Shown: positions 8,456 through 16,846 of the stretch, in pieces
Layout of the letters: each line of letters starts with the position of its first letter
Numbering within the stretch: position 1 is the first letter of the stretch
NCBI GenBank assembly: GCA_963844115.1
Contig: CAWJNN010000112.1
Coordinates: 29,153-93,152 of the forward strand
From: CS4-C045 sp963844115
GTDB taxonomy: Bacteria; Planctomycetota; Planctomycetia; Pirellulales; UBA7805
Direction: 5' to 3'
Length of the DNA: 64,000 nt
Made by a program: the position numbers and the translations under genes
The notes under the pieces: model-generated
Seen by the model: only the letters and a program-made list of their open reading frames with translations
What the model was told of the DNA's origin: nothing
Databases searched by the model: none

Positions 8456-9061
8456 ATGACAACGCCGACACCGCCATGGATCGAGGGACGATTTGAGGAG
8501 AACTTTATCACGACAACGATCGAACAGGCCATTAATTGGGCGCGGCAGTCCAGTCTGTGGCCTATGACGTTCGGCCTGGCGTGTTGCGCCATCGAGATGA
8601 TGGCCGCCGGTGCAAGCCGATTCGACATGGACCGATTTGGCGCGGGGGCGTTTCGAGCGTCGCCAAGGCAAGCGGATCTGATGATCGTGGCTGGTACCGT
8701 CACGTACAAAATGGCCAGTCGGGTCCGGCGCTTGTACGACTTGATGCCGGACCCCAAATTTGTGATCGCCATGGGCGCCTGCACCGTGGGCGGTGGGCCG
8801 TACTTCAAGTACGGATATCACGTCGTCAAAGGTGTCGATCTGGTTGTGCCGGTCGATGTCTATGTCCCTGGCTGCCCGCCACGACCTGAGTCGCTGCTAG
8901 AAGGTCTGATGAGAATTCAGGACAAGGTGAAGGGGCAGAAAATCACGAAGCGTGACGGAATCGTCATCGGCGACGAACTGCCGATCCCGCACCACAGCGG
9001 CTACGTCGAACCCGAAATTGAAATTGAACCCTTGTTCGATCACCAGAAAATCACCGGCTAA
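8456..9061 (+). CDS. nuoB: NADH-quinone oxidoreductase subunit B, solitary copy
   Basis: 201 residues with the complete NuoB fold and all four ligands of cluster N2: the tandem Cys43-Cys44 in LACCAIEMM, Cys109 in GACTVGG and Cys140 in VPGCPPRPE. NuoB sits in the peripheral arm of complex I and passes electrons to quinone. The start is set at ATG 8456, preceded by AGGAAG, rather than at the earlier in-frame ATG 8399. No other nuo gene is in the window. Instead the gene is the first of the suf genes, behind its own promoter. It may be the only nuoB of a scattered complex I, or a paralogue serving cluster assembly. Confidence 0.9.
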   Translation: MTTPTPPWIEGRFEENFITTTIEQAINWARQSSLWPMTFGLACCAIEMMAAGASRFDMDRFGAGAFRASPRQADLMIVAGTVTYKMASRVRRLYDLMPDPKFVIAMGACTVGGGPYFKYGYHVVKGVDLVVPVDVYVPGCPPRPESLLEGLMRIQDKVKGQKITKRDGIVIGDELPIPHHSGYVEPEIEIEPLFDHQKITG

Positions 9062-9113
9062 CAATCCGATTTCACAATCCGAAATCCGAAATCCACAATC
9101 CGAAATCCAAACT
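9062..9113. repeat. Degenerate AATCCGAAATCC repeat filling nuoB-sufC gap
   Basis: The whole 52-base gap is built from CAATCCGAAATCC-type words, about four partial copies. The last word runs directly into the sufC start, leaving no Shine-Dalgarno sequence. Confidence 0.7.
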
Positions 9114-9926
9114 ATGTCTGAATCGCTGAAAATCAATGACCTGCATGTCGCCGTCGAGGATCATGAAATCCTGTGCGGCGTCGATTTGGAACTGCGTCGT
9201 GGCGAAACACACGCACTGATGGGACCCAACGGTTCGGGAAAGAGCACGTTAGGTTTCGCGATCATGGGCCATCCTAGCTATCAGGTCACCAAGGGAACCG
9301 TTCGCTTGGACGGCATCGACTTGTTGGAACTTGCGCCTGACGAACGCGCTCGCCAAGGTGTGTTTATGGCTTTTCAGCGTCCGATGGCGATTCCGGGCGT
9401 CAAAATGGCAGACTTTTTACGGCATGCCACGACCAATGTGCGGCAACCTGACCGGAAGGAAGGGCAAGAGCTAATACCGATGCGTGAGTTCCGTAAGGAA
9501 TTGCGCGGTCGGATGGAACAATTGAAGATGGACGTTGAATTCGCGAGGCGCTATGTCAACGACGGCTTCTCTGGCGGCGAAATGAAACGGGCAGAGATCC
9601 TACAGCTGGCGATGTTGCAACCGAAGTTCGCCATTTTGGATGAGACCGATTCGGGTTTGGATGCCGATGCGGTGCGCTTGGCCAGTCAGAGCATCGCGGA
9701 GATCCGCGGTGGCGAAATGGGCGTTCTGATTATTACGCACCACGAACGACTACTGGAACACAACCCCCCCGACGTTACGCATGTGATGTTGGGCGGTCGC
9801 ATCGTCGAATCGGGTGGGCCTGAGTTGGCGGCGGAGTTACACAAGCATGGTTTCGACCGCATACGCGCCAAGTACCCAGAAGCAGCGGCGGCTGAACAAG
9901 TGTTAGTTGCCGACGAGAAAGTTTAA
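9114..9926 (+). CDS. sufC: SufC, ABC-type ATPase of the SUF system
   Basis: 270 residues. Walker A GPNGSGKST (residues 37-45), the SufC signature FSGGEMKR, Walker B region FAILDETDSGLDADA and the switch His in ITHHERLL are all present. SufC hydrolyses ATP within the SufBC2D scaffold on which Fe-S clusters are built. The frame is open to 8952 through the repeat, but homology starts at MSESLKINDL, so ATG 9114 is the start. It has no ribosome-binding site because the preceding repeat occupies that place. The next gene, sufB, follows after 93 bases. Confidence 0.95.
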   Translation: MSESLKINDLHVAVEDHEILCGVDLELRRGETHALMGPNGSGKSTLGFAIMGHPSYQVTKGTVRLDGIDLLELAPDERARQGVFMAFQRPMAIPGVKMADFLRHATTNVRQPDRKEGQELIPMREFRKELRGRMEQLKMDVEFARRYVNDGFSGGEMKRAEILQLAMLQPKFAILDETDSGLDADAVRLASQSIAEIRGGEMGVLIITHHERLLEHNPPDVTHVMLGGRIVESGGPELAAELHKHGFDRIRAKYPEAAAAEQVLVADEKV

Positions 9927-10019
9927 CGAGTTATCCCGTAGGCGTGTCTCCACGAGACTCGCATTTGTCGATCTCGGAGAAACGGACCTCCGGGAATTAT
10001 CAACAAAAGAGAGAAAAAA

Positions 10020-11438
10020 ATGGCTTCGCAAGTCAGCCAGGACCAGACATTCGATCCGAACGCCGTAGAAATCAACAAGTACGATTTCCGTACGGAAACC
10101 ACCGACGTGTTCAAGGCCCGTCGCGGGTTGGACGCCGAGATTGTGGCTCAGATTTCCGACATGAAAAACGAGCCCGCTTGGATGCGAGATTTCCGACTGG
10201 AGAGTCTCAAAATCTTCGAGTCCAAGCCGATGCCCACCTGGGGCGGCGATATCGGCTTGGATTTCCAGGATATCTATTACTACCTCAAGCCCACCGACGG
10301 GCAGGGGAAGACGTGGGACGATGTGCCGGAGGAAATCAAGAAAACCTTCGATCGCCTGGGAATTCCTGAAGCAGAAAAGAAGTTTCTGGCCGGCGTGAAA
10401 GCTCAATTCGAAAGCGAAGTTGTCTACGGGTCGCTGCAGGAAGATCTGGCGAAACAGGGCGTGATCTTTACCGACACGGATACGGCGTTACGTGAGCACG
10501 GCGATCTGGTCCGGGAGCACTTCGGGACTGTGATTCCGCCGGCCGACAACAAGTTTGCGGCGCTCAATTCGGCGGTCTGGTCGGGTGGTTCCTTTATCTA
10601 TGTGCCGCCTGGTGTGAAGATCGAATTCCCGTTGCAGGCCTATTTCCGTATCAACGCCGAGCAGATGGGGCAGTTTGAACGTACCCTGATCCTGGTCGAC
10701 GAAGGGGCCTCGGTGCACTATGTCGAGGGATGTACGGCGCCGATGTATACGACAGAAAGCCTCCATTCCGCCGTTGTCGAAATTAAGGTCAAGCGCGGTG
10801 GTCGCTGTCGGTACACGACCATTCAGAACTGGGCCAATAACATTTACAACCTGGTCACCAAGCGGGCAATGGCCTACCGGGATGCCACCATGGAATGGAT
10901 CGATGGTAACTTGGGAAGCCGTCTGACAATGAAGTACCCATCCGTTTACATGATGGAACCGGGTGCTCGTGGCGAAATCCTCTCCATCGCGTTCTCGTCG
11001 GCGGGTCAACACCAGGATGCGGGCGCAAAACTGGTTCATTGCGCACCGCATACCACGGGGCAGATCATTTCGAAATCGATCTCCAAGAACGGTGGTCGTA
11101 GTAGCTATCGAGGACTGGTTAAGGTCGAGGCAGGTGCCAAGAAGAGTCGCAGTAACGTCGTTTGTGACGCTCTGATTCTGGACAAGCATAGCCGTAGCGA
11201 TACCTATCCCTACATCGAGATCGACGAGCAGGACGTAACGGTCGGCCACGAAGCCAGTGTCTCGCGGATTGGTGAAGAGCAACTGTTTTATCTGATGAGC
11301 CGCGGTTTGTCGGAGGCGGAGGCGAGTACCATGATCGTAAGCGGTTTCATCGAACCGTTGATCAAAGAACTGCCGATGGAATATGCCGTCGAAATGAACC
11401 GCCTGATCGAACTGCAAATGGAAGGATCGGTGGGATAG
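10020..11438 (+). CDS. sufB: SufB, Fe-S cluster scaffold subunit
   Basis: 472 residues, the usual SufB length. Conserved blocks include SVHYVEGCTAP, the NWANNIYNLVTKRA region, GSRLTMKYPSVYM and the C-terminal beta-helix ending with ISRIGEEQLFYLMSRGLSEAEA. SufB holds the nascent cluster and partners SufC and SufD. ATG 10020 follows the purine-rich AGAGAGAAAAAA. There is no sign of damage, although a long antisense frame runs opposite, as expected in a GC-rich, well-conserved gene. Confidence 0.95.
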   Translation: MASQVSQDQTFDPNAVEINKYDFRTETTDVFKARRGLDAEIVAQISDMKNEPAWMRDFRLESLKIFESKPMPTWGGDIGLDFQDIYYYLKPTDGQGKTWDDVPEEIKKTFDRLGIPEAEKKFLAGVKAQFESEVVYGSLQEDLAKQGVIFTDTDTALREHGDLVREHFGTVIPPADNKFAALNSAVWSGGSFIYVPPGVKIEFPLQAYFRINAEQMGQFERTLILVDEGASVHYVEGCTAPMYTTESLHSAVVEIKVKRGGRCRYTTIQNWANNIYNLVTKRAMAYRDATMEWIDGNLGSRLTMKYPSVYMMEPGARGEILSIAFSSAGQHQDAGAKLVHCAPHTTGQIISKSISKNGGRSSYRGLVKVEAGAKKSRSNVVCDALILDKHSRSDTYPYIEIDEQDVTVGHEASVSRIGEEQLFYLMSRGLSEAEASTMIVSGFIEPLIKELPMEYAVEMNRLIELQMEGSVG

Positions 11439-11441
11439 ATA

Positions 11442-11719
11442 CGATTGCGGATTGCGGATTTCGGATTGCGGATTGTGGGCGCAAAAGTTATCCGTGTTGA
11501 TCTGCCACACCAATTCCCCTTTCCGGCAAATTTCCTCAACGTTTCCCGCGATCCCCAATCCGCAATCCGCAATCCGCAATCCAAAATCCGCAATCCAAAA
11601 TCCGCAATCCAAACTCCGCAATCCAAACTCCCATGTCGACAACAATCCGCAATCCGCAATCCCCAATCCGCAATCCGCAATCCGCAATCCGCAATCCCCA
11701 ATCCCCAATCCGCAATCCC
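11442..11719. repeat. Heptanucleotide repeat, both orientations, sufB-sufD junction
   Basis: A left block (11442-11477) is made of GATTGCG-type heptads, and a right block (about 11550-11719) is made of ATCCGCA-type heptads, the reverse complement, with variants such as ATCCAAA and ATCCCCA. The two blocks could pair into a long imperfect hairpin. The right block runs through the sufD start and encodes its first residues. The unit length of seven gives a 21-base, seven-residue period (NPQSAIR). Confidence 0.9.
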
Positions 11720-13003
11720 TTCTCTCAGGCGGCGTTTGACGCCTTTTTGGCGGACCGCCGTGAACCTGGGTGGTTAACGGATATCCGGAACGACGCCTGG
11801 AAGAAGTTCAACGAACTTCCCATGCCGTCGCGACAGGACGAGGAGTGGTTTCGAACCGATGTTCGGCTGTTACGGCTGGATCGGTTCGGCCTACCGGTTG
11901 CCGCTGAATACGAGCAACTCCCCTCCGGGGCACTATGCCCAGGCGTTGATCTGGGCGGAAGTATTGCGACGCTTAACAGTCAGACCGTAACCGCCGATCT
12001 ACAATCCCAATGGGCCGATCAAGGAGTTCTATTCGGTCCTTTGGACGAATTGGTGGTGGCGCATCCTGATCTGGTCCGGCCGCATTTATTGTGTCGAGCG
12101 GTCGAGCCTCACTACGACAAGTTCGCTGCGCTGCATGCCGCCTGTTGGACGGGCGGTGCGTTATTGTACGTTCCGAAAGGCGTCACGCTGGAACAACCGC
12201 TGCACATGCTCTCGTTGCTGTCAGACGGTGGCGTCGACTTGTCCCATACCCTGGTGATCCTGGAAGAAGGCGCTCAGGCGACATTGTTGGCAGAGTCGAT
12301 GAGCCTGGACGCGGAAGGACAGGGATTTCATTGCGGTGCGGTGGAACTGCTGCTGGCCCCCGAATCAAATCTGCGCTACGTCAATCTGCAGGACTGGGGG
12401 CAAGGCGTCTGGCACTTTTCCCACCAGAAAGCGCTGGTCGATCGCGATGCCAATATCCAGTGGACGATCGGTGCCCTCGGTGCCCGCCTGGCCAAGGTCA
12501 ATCAACATGTGGCGCTGGTAGGGGAGGGCGCGAATGCTCAGGTGAATGGCGTTATGTTCTCGGAAGGCCGACAGCATCTTTGTTACCACACCTTGCAGCA
12601 TCATGAAGCGCCGAGTTGCACCAGCGATTTACTCTACAAGGGCGGTCTTCAGGACAATTCACGAATCGTCTGGCGAGGAATGATCAAAGTCGATCCCGAT
12701 GCCCAAAAGACGAACGGCTACCAGAGGAACGACAGTTTGATCCTGAATCCTAAAGCCCGCGCCGATTCCATCCCAGGTTTGGAAATCGAGGCCGACGATG
12801 TTCGTTGCACGCACGGAGCCACCACAGGACGTGTCGACGACGAGCAGCTTTTTTATTGCCAGACGCGAGGCTTGACCCGCAAAGAGGCGGTTCGCACGAT
12901 CGTGGCCGGGTTCTTCCAGCAAGTTATCGACCGAATTACGATCGACAGCGTTCGCGATGCGTTGAGCAATGCCGTCGCACACCGAGTTCGAGAATATGAA
13001 TAG
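11633..13003 (+). CDS. sufD: SufD, Fe-S scaffold subunit with repeat-encoded N-terminus
   Basis: 456 residues from ATG 11633. Homology to SufD begins at about residue 27 (FSQAAFDAFLADRREPGWL) and continues through ALLYVPKGVTLEQPL, LVILEEGAQATLL, the NLRYVNLQDWGQGVWHFSHQK region and the C-terminal HGATTGRVDDEQLFY. SufD pairs with SufB in the SufBC2D scaffold. Residues 6-26 are encoded by heptanucleotide repeats and read as copies of NPQSAIR. No other ATG, GTG or TTG lies between the repeat and the conserved part until MPSRQDEEW, which is too late. So either the repeat is translated or a non-standard start is used. Confidence 0.92.
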   Translation: MSTTIRNPQSPIRNPQSAIRNPQSPIRNPFSQAAFDAFLADRREPGWLTDIRNDAWKKFNELPMPSRQDEEWFRTDVRLLRLDRFGLPVAAEYEQLPSGALCPGVDLGGSIATLNSQTVTADLQSQWADQGVLFGPLDELVVAHPDLVRPHLLCRAVEPHYDKFAALHAACWTGGALLYVPKGVTLEQPLHMLSLLSDGGVDLSHTLVILEEGAQATLLAESMSLDAEGQGFHCGAVELLLAPESNLRYVNLQDWGQGVWHFSHQKALVDRDANIQWTIGALGARLAKVNQHVALVGEGANAQVNGVMFSEGRQHLCYHTLQHHEAPSCTSDLLYKGGLQDNSRIVWRGMIKVDPDAQKTNGYQRNDSLILNPKARADSIPGLEIEADDVRCTHGATTGRVDDEQLFYCQTRGLTRKEAVRTIVAGFFQQVIDRITIDSVRDALSNAVAHRVREYE

Positions 13004-13004
13004 T

Positions 13005-13150
13005 CAAATCCCAAGGTCCAAATCCCAAGGTCCAAATCCCAAGGTCCAAATCCCAAGGTCCAAATCCCAATGTCCAATGAGTGGTAGGGCGTAACCTGGT
13101 GAAACAGCGCGTTCCCTGTTTGGTCATTGGGATTTGGACATTGGTCATTT
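13005..13150. repeat. Five 14-bp tandem repeats plus an inverted copy
   Basis: Five copies of CAAATCCCAAGGTC run from 13005 to 13074, starting one base after the sufD stop; the last ends AATGTC. An inverted copy of the same words (CATTGGGATTTGGACATTGG) lies at about 13125-13144, just before the Rieske gene. Together they can form a stem around a ~50-base loop. Confidence 0.88.
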
Positions 13151-13159
13151 CCCCTTCCC

Positions 13160-13474
13160 ATGCCTGATTTTATTAAAGTCGCTACCGTTGCTGAAATTCC
13201 AGATCCTGGAAAATTGACCGTGGAATGCGGCGATGATATTGTCGTCGTATTTCATGTTGATGGGCAGTTTACCTGTATCGATGATGTCTGTACGCACGAC
13301 GGTGGCCCGCTCGGCGATGGTGAATTGGACGGGTGCCATATCATCTGTCCACGGCATGGAGCCAGCTTCGACATTCGTACGGGTGCAGCCGTCACGATGC
13401 CGGCGACACAGGATACGAGGGTCCACGAGACGAAGATCGACGGAAATGATATCCTGGTTAAGTTGAACGACTGA
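13160..13474 (+). CDS. Rieske-type [2Fe-2S] ferredoxin-like protein
   Basis: 104 residues. The Rieske motif is complete: Cys44-x-His46 in CTHDGG and Cys63-x2-His66 in CPRHGA, 16 residues apart. The fold resembles small Rieske ferredoxins that feed electrons to oxygenases, and such genes often lie within suf operons. Here it probably serves electron transfer in, or is a client of, cluster assembly. The start is ATG 13160, giving MPDFIKVATV; the upstream in-frame ATG at 13127 lies in the repeat. No Shine-Dalgarno is visible. Confidence 0.9.
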   Translation: MPDFIKVATVAEIPDPGKLTVECGDDIVVVFHVDGQFTCIDDVCTHDGGPLGDGELDGCHIICPRHGASFDIRTGAAVTMPATQDTRVHETKIDGNDILVKLND

Positions 13475-13499
13475 AGTGCCTTTTCACGCGAGGGGAACG

Positions 13500-13949
13500 A
13501 TGGCTGTTACTCAGGATGCCGTATTCGAAAAGCTGAAAAACGTCATCGATCCCGAACTGTTCGTCAACATCGTTGACTTGGGATTGATCTACGAAGTTAA
13601 ATTCAACGCCGAGGATCAGTCGACTCAACCCGCCGCCACGGATGGAACTGAAGACAGCGAAGCGATTTCCGAATCCGCTCCGCAAAATACTGCCGACCCG
13701 GAAAAGCCGCCGCAATCCGATACCAGTCAGGAGGCAGCGGCTGTGGTAGGGGAAGGTTGCCGAGTTCATATCGAGATGACGATGACCTCTCCGGCATGTC
13801 CAGCTGGTCCCCAGTTAATTGAAGGCGCAAAACGCGAAGTTAGCTCGCTAGAGGGTGTCGACCAGGTGGAAGTGCGCATCGTGCTCGATCCACCCTGGAC
13901 GCCCGATCGTATGACCGAAGATGCCAAGGACCAACTGGGCATCTTTTAG
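13500..13949 (+). CDS. sufT: SufT-like DUF59/MIP18 protein with acidic insertion
   Basis: 149 residues. The N-terminus VIDPELFVNIVDLGLIYEV and the C-terminus TMTSPACPAGPQLIEGA...VRIVLDPPWTPDRMTEDAKDQLGIF form a split DUF59 (MIP18/PaaD-like) domain, with the conserved cysteine in SPACP. Such proteins help mature Fe-S proteins. Between the two halves, about residues 38-80, is a low-complexity Asp/Glu/Ser/Pro/Gln-rich stretch not seen in typical members. ATG 13500 has a good GAGGGG site; the earlier GTG at 13476 is less likely. It closes the suf block. No cysteine desulfurase gene (sufS) or sufU/sufE is present here. Confidence 0.85.
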   Translation: MAVTQDAVFEKLKNVIDPELFVNIVDLGLIYEVKFNAEDQSTQPAATDGTEDSEAISESAPQNTADPEKPPQSDTSQEAAAVVGEGCRVHIEMTMTSPACPAGPQLIEGAKREVSSLEGVDQVEVRIVLDPPWTPDRMTEDAKDQLGIF

Positions 13950-14181
13950 CTGTGCGCCGCAAAACTTCTGGGTGGACCGTTCTTCTTGACGTGCCTGTCC
14001 GCTTGACGCGCTTTTCCGTGTGACGTGCTTGTTCGTTCGCCAATCTTCGGCGCACGGCATTTGGTCGTTCTTCAGCAACGCTCTTCGAGCTGCTTCGCGT
14101 TGCAGCTTACCGTCGCCGCGATCGCGCGTTACGATTCACACTCGCGGTCGACGCCTGTGATCATCTTGCCCCGACTTACCA

Positions 14182-15225
14182 ATGAACATTTTTGTCTTTG
14201 AATTCGTGACCGGCGGCGGGTTTCTCGGCATGGATACGCCACCGTCGTCGTTGCTGGGCGAAGGCCGCGCGATGGTCCAGGCGTTAGGCAGCGATTTCCG
14301 ATCTATTTCGGCCGAGGGGAAGGTAACGGTACTGCGGGATCCGCGATTTCCCATGTCGATTCCCGGATGCCATGTCGTTACCGTGCCGAACGCGGCCGAG
14401 CGAGATACCGTTTTTTGCGAATTAGCGCGACAAGCGGATTGGACGGTCGTGATCGCCCCGGAGTTTGATGGTCATTTGGCCGACTACTACAAACGCGTTC
14501 ACAGCGCAGGTGGGAGAATACTTGGTCCCTCGTCTGAATTTGTTGAGATCACTTCGGACAAACATCGGACAGCGGACGCGCTTTGCCGAGCCGGTGTGCC
14601 GGTCGTCGGCGGAGTACGAGTCCAAGCCGGCAGTCTGCTTCCGCTTGATGTCAACTACCCGGCAGTTGTCAAACGCATTGATGGTGCCGGTTCGGCCGAC
14701 ATGCGTCTGGTCCGAACACGAGATGTTGCGGTGCAATGGGGTCCCGTGGAATTCGACGCTCGTCTGGAGCCATTCGTACCCGGCCTGGCAGTCAGTGTTG
14801 CCGTGCTGTGTGGCGTCGACGATGCGACGGCGCTTGCTCCCTGTCATCAGCGGATCGCAGTCGACGATGACTTCCACTATCTTGGCGGCTCGCTGCCGCT
14901 TCAGGACCTGCATGCGCGACGAGCGACCAGGCTGGGGATGGCAGCCGTCGGGAGTATAGACGGCGGTTTTGGTTATGTGGGTGTCGACATGGTACTGGAT
15001 GACAAATGTTCTGCCGAAAGCTGTTCGGGCGACAGGGTAATTGAAATCAATCCACGTCTGACGACGTCCTACGTCGGTCTGCGGGCCGCCTACCGGCAGA
15101 ATCTGGCCCGTTGTATGTTGGCTCTCGCTGACGGTCGGCCGATCGAGTTGTCGACATCGACCGACGCCGTCGAATTCGATGCCGATGGTGTTGTTCGCTC
15201 GATGGCGGTTTCGAACGGGTGGTGA
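14182..15225 (+). CDS. mfnD: ATP-grasp ligase, MfnD-like (tyramine-glutamate ligase)
   Basis: 347 residues. ATP-grasp features are the lysine-bearing strand PAVVKRIDGAGS, the acidic strand pair around LEPFVPG and the metal-binding VIEINPRLTTSYVGL. The N-terminus NIFVFEFVTGGG is characteristic of the archaeal and methylotroph proteins that join glutamate to tyramine in methanofuran/methylofuran synthesis. The assignment rests mainly on the gene set: it is followed after 3 bases by mfnF and then mfnE. These enzymes make the formyl carrier used in tetrahydromethanopterin-linked C1 oxidation. The start ATG 14182 fits the conserved N-terminus. Confidence 0.8.
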   Translation: MNIFVFEFVTGGGFLGMDTPPSSLLGEGRAMVQALGSDFRSISAEGKVTVLRDPRFPMSIPGCHVVTVPNAAERDTVFCELARQADWTVVIAPEFDGHLADYYKRVHSAGGRILGPSSEFVEITSDKHRTADALCRAGVPVVGGVRVQAGSLLPLDVNYPAVVKRIDGAGSADMRLVRTRDVAVQWGPVEFDARLEPFVPGLAVSVAVLCGVDDATALAPCHQRIAVDDDFHYLGGSLPLQDLHARRATRLGMAAVGSIDGGFGYVGVDMVLDDKCSAESCSGDRVIEINPRLTTSYVGLRAAYRQNLARCMLALADGRPIELSTSTDAVEFDADGVVRSMAVSNGW

Positions 15226-15228
15226 CCA

Positions 15229-16272
15229 GTGACGTGGCTGGGATTGGATATTGGCGGAGCGAATCTGAAAGTGGCCGACGGCCAGGGATTTGCTTTGTCG
15301 CGACCCTTTGCGATGTGGCGCGAGCCTGAGGGTTTATGTGATTGTCTTCGCGCGCTATTGCGTGAATGCCCGCCCGCCGATCGCCTGGCTGTAACCATGA
15401 CCGGTGAACTTGCTGATTGCTTTCCCACGCGTGCGCATGGCGTGTCGGCGATCGTGGAGGCGGTTGTCGAGGCGGCTGGCGGGCGGCACGTAACGTTCTA
15501 TCGTACGGACGGGTGTTTTGCTGATGCCGAGGCGGCATGTCAACAACCCGAGTTGGTCGCGTCCGCCAATTGGCATGCTTTGGCAAGCTTCGTTGCGAGG
15601 AACGTCGACGGTCGGGGCATCCTGATCGACGTTGGATCGACCACAGCGGATATCATCCGGCTCAGGAACGGCCAGCCCGATCCTACCGGATTGACGGATA
15701 CGGAACGGCTCCTGTCGAGCGAGCTGGTTTACTGCGGAGTTTGGCGAACACCAATCGCGGGAATTGTCCAGACCGTACCCTGGCGAACGCGAAACTGTCC
15801 TGTCGCCAAGGAGATGTTCGCAACGACGCTGGATGTTTACCTGATGCTGGGAGATATTACCGAAGATCCGCAAAGCTCCAACACGGCGGATGGTCGTCCT
15901 GCCACGCGCGCTGCGGCCCAGGTGCGACTGGCCAGAATGATTTGTGCCGACAGGGATTCTTTCCACGTCGAAGATGCCCTTGCAACGGCAAATTGCGTAG
16001 CGGATAAACTCCAGGCGACATTGATCTCCGCGTTGTCGACGGTTTCCGAAGCAATGCCAGAACCTCCGCAGTCGATCGTCGTTTCGGGCGCGGGAGAATT
16101 CCTCGCCGCGCGAGTCGCCCGCCGCGTCTTTCCCGATTCAAATGTTGTGTCGCTCGCCCAGCGTCTTGGAAACGACGTGTCGACCTCGCGCCTGCCCATG
16201 CGGTCGCTTCGTTGGCGGAGGAGACTTGTCGTTGACGGAAGTTCCGATTCGATTCATAAAGCTCGGCGGTAG
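15229..16272 (+). CDS. mfnF: MfnF-like H4MPT-linked C1 pathway protein
   Basis: 347 residues of the ASKHA (hydantoinase/oxoprolinase-like) fold, with phosphate loops GLDIGGANLK near the N-terminus and DVGSTTADI in the middle, and a C-terminal VVSGAGEFLAARV. This matches the family long called 'probable H4MPT-linked C1 transfer pathway protein', later assigned to MfnF, which condenses the furan and gamma-glutamyltyramine halves of methanofuran. GTG 15229 is the start, 3 bases after mfnD. Its last 14 codons overlap the start of mfnE in another frame. Confidence 0.82.
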   Translation: MTWLGLDIGGANLKVADGQGFALSRPFAMWREPEGLCDCLRALLRECPPADRLAVTMTGELADCFPTRAHGVSAIVEAVVEAAGGRHVTFYRTDGCFADAEAACQQPELVASANWHALASFVARNVDGRGILIDVGSTTADIIRLRNGQPDPTGLTDTERLLSSELVYCGVWRTPIAGIVQTVPWRTRNCPVAKEMFATTLDVYLMLGDITEDPQSSNTADGRPATRAAAQVRLARMICADRDSFHVEDALATANCVADKLQATLISALSTVSEAMPEPPQSIVVSGAGEFLAARVARRVFPDSNVVSLAQRLGNDVSTSRLPMRSLRWRRRLVVDGSSDSIHKARR

Positions 16273-16846
16273 CCTGCTGGACTGGGGTCCGTTGAAATCC
16301 AGATTCAGTGGTTGGCTTGCCGGCCAGCCTCCAGCGCGAAACGTGGTCGTCGTGGGGGGCGGACGGTTGGCGGATCAGATTCGCTACTACGACGAACTGC
16401 ACCAATTGGATTCGGCGGCCACGCACCGCGCTGCGGTGCTATCGATGAGCGCCACGGCACAACTCGCCGCTTCGCTACTGGGAAATCTTCCGGTCGTCAC
16501 GGAATGCGAACATTTGCGTATCAAGAACGAATCACAGACATGCGTTGTGCTCGATCCATTTCTCATGCTGACCCAGGACGCACCGTCAAACTCTGGCGTC
16601 GCCTTACCGTTGGGTTGGCACGTCACCGGCGATTCGATTTCGGCGTATCTCGCGCAGCGGGTCGGTGCGCAAGAATTGGTGCTCTTGAAGTCCAGCTTGC
16701 CCGCCTGCGACGGTACCTGGCAGGACGTCGCCAGGTCGGGGCATGTTGACGAATATTTTCCGAACATCGCCAAAAACTTGACGCGGGTTAGGATGGTAAA
16801 CCTTCGCGATGTGGATGCTCGCCAGTGGCAGCCGCAAAATCACTAG
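16232..16846 (+). CDS. mfnE: MfnE-like amino-acid-kinase family enzyme
   Basis: 204 residues. The amino-acid-kinase signature is KLGGSLLD near the N-terminus, VVVVGGGRLAD after ~35 residues and DSISAYLAQRVGAQELVLLK. In methanogens MfnE phosphorylates the furan monophosphate to a diphosphate for MfnF. No ATG precedes the conserved lysine in frame except one far upstream (16142) inside mfnF. A TTG at 16232 lies 8 bases after GGAGGAG, the strongest ribosome-binding site in the area, so I choose it. This gives a 41-base overlap with mfnF and implies coupled translation. Confidence 0.8.
   Translation: MTEVPIRFIKLGGSLLDWGPLKSRFSGWLAGQPPARNVVVVGGGRLADQIRYYDELHQLDSAATHRAAVLSMSATAQLAASLLGNLPVVTECEHLRIKNESQTCVVLDPFLMLTQDAPSNSGVALPLGWHVTGDSISAYLAQRVGAQELVLLKSSLPACDGTWQDVARSGHVDEYFPNIAKNLTRVRMVNLRDVDARQWQPQNH

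Noticed and set aside
10488..11708. 406-residue frame antisense to sufB
   Set aside because: It is a shadow of a conserved GC-rich gene, it ends in the heptad repeat, and it has no ribosome site or family motif.
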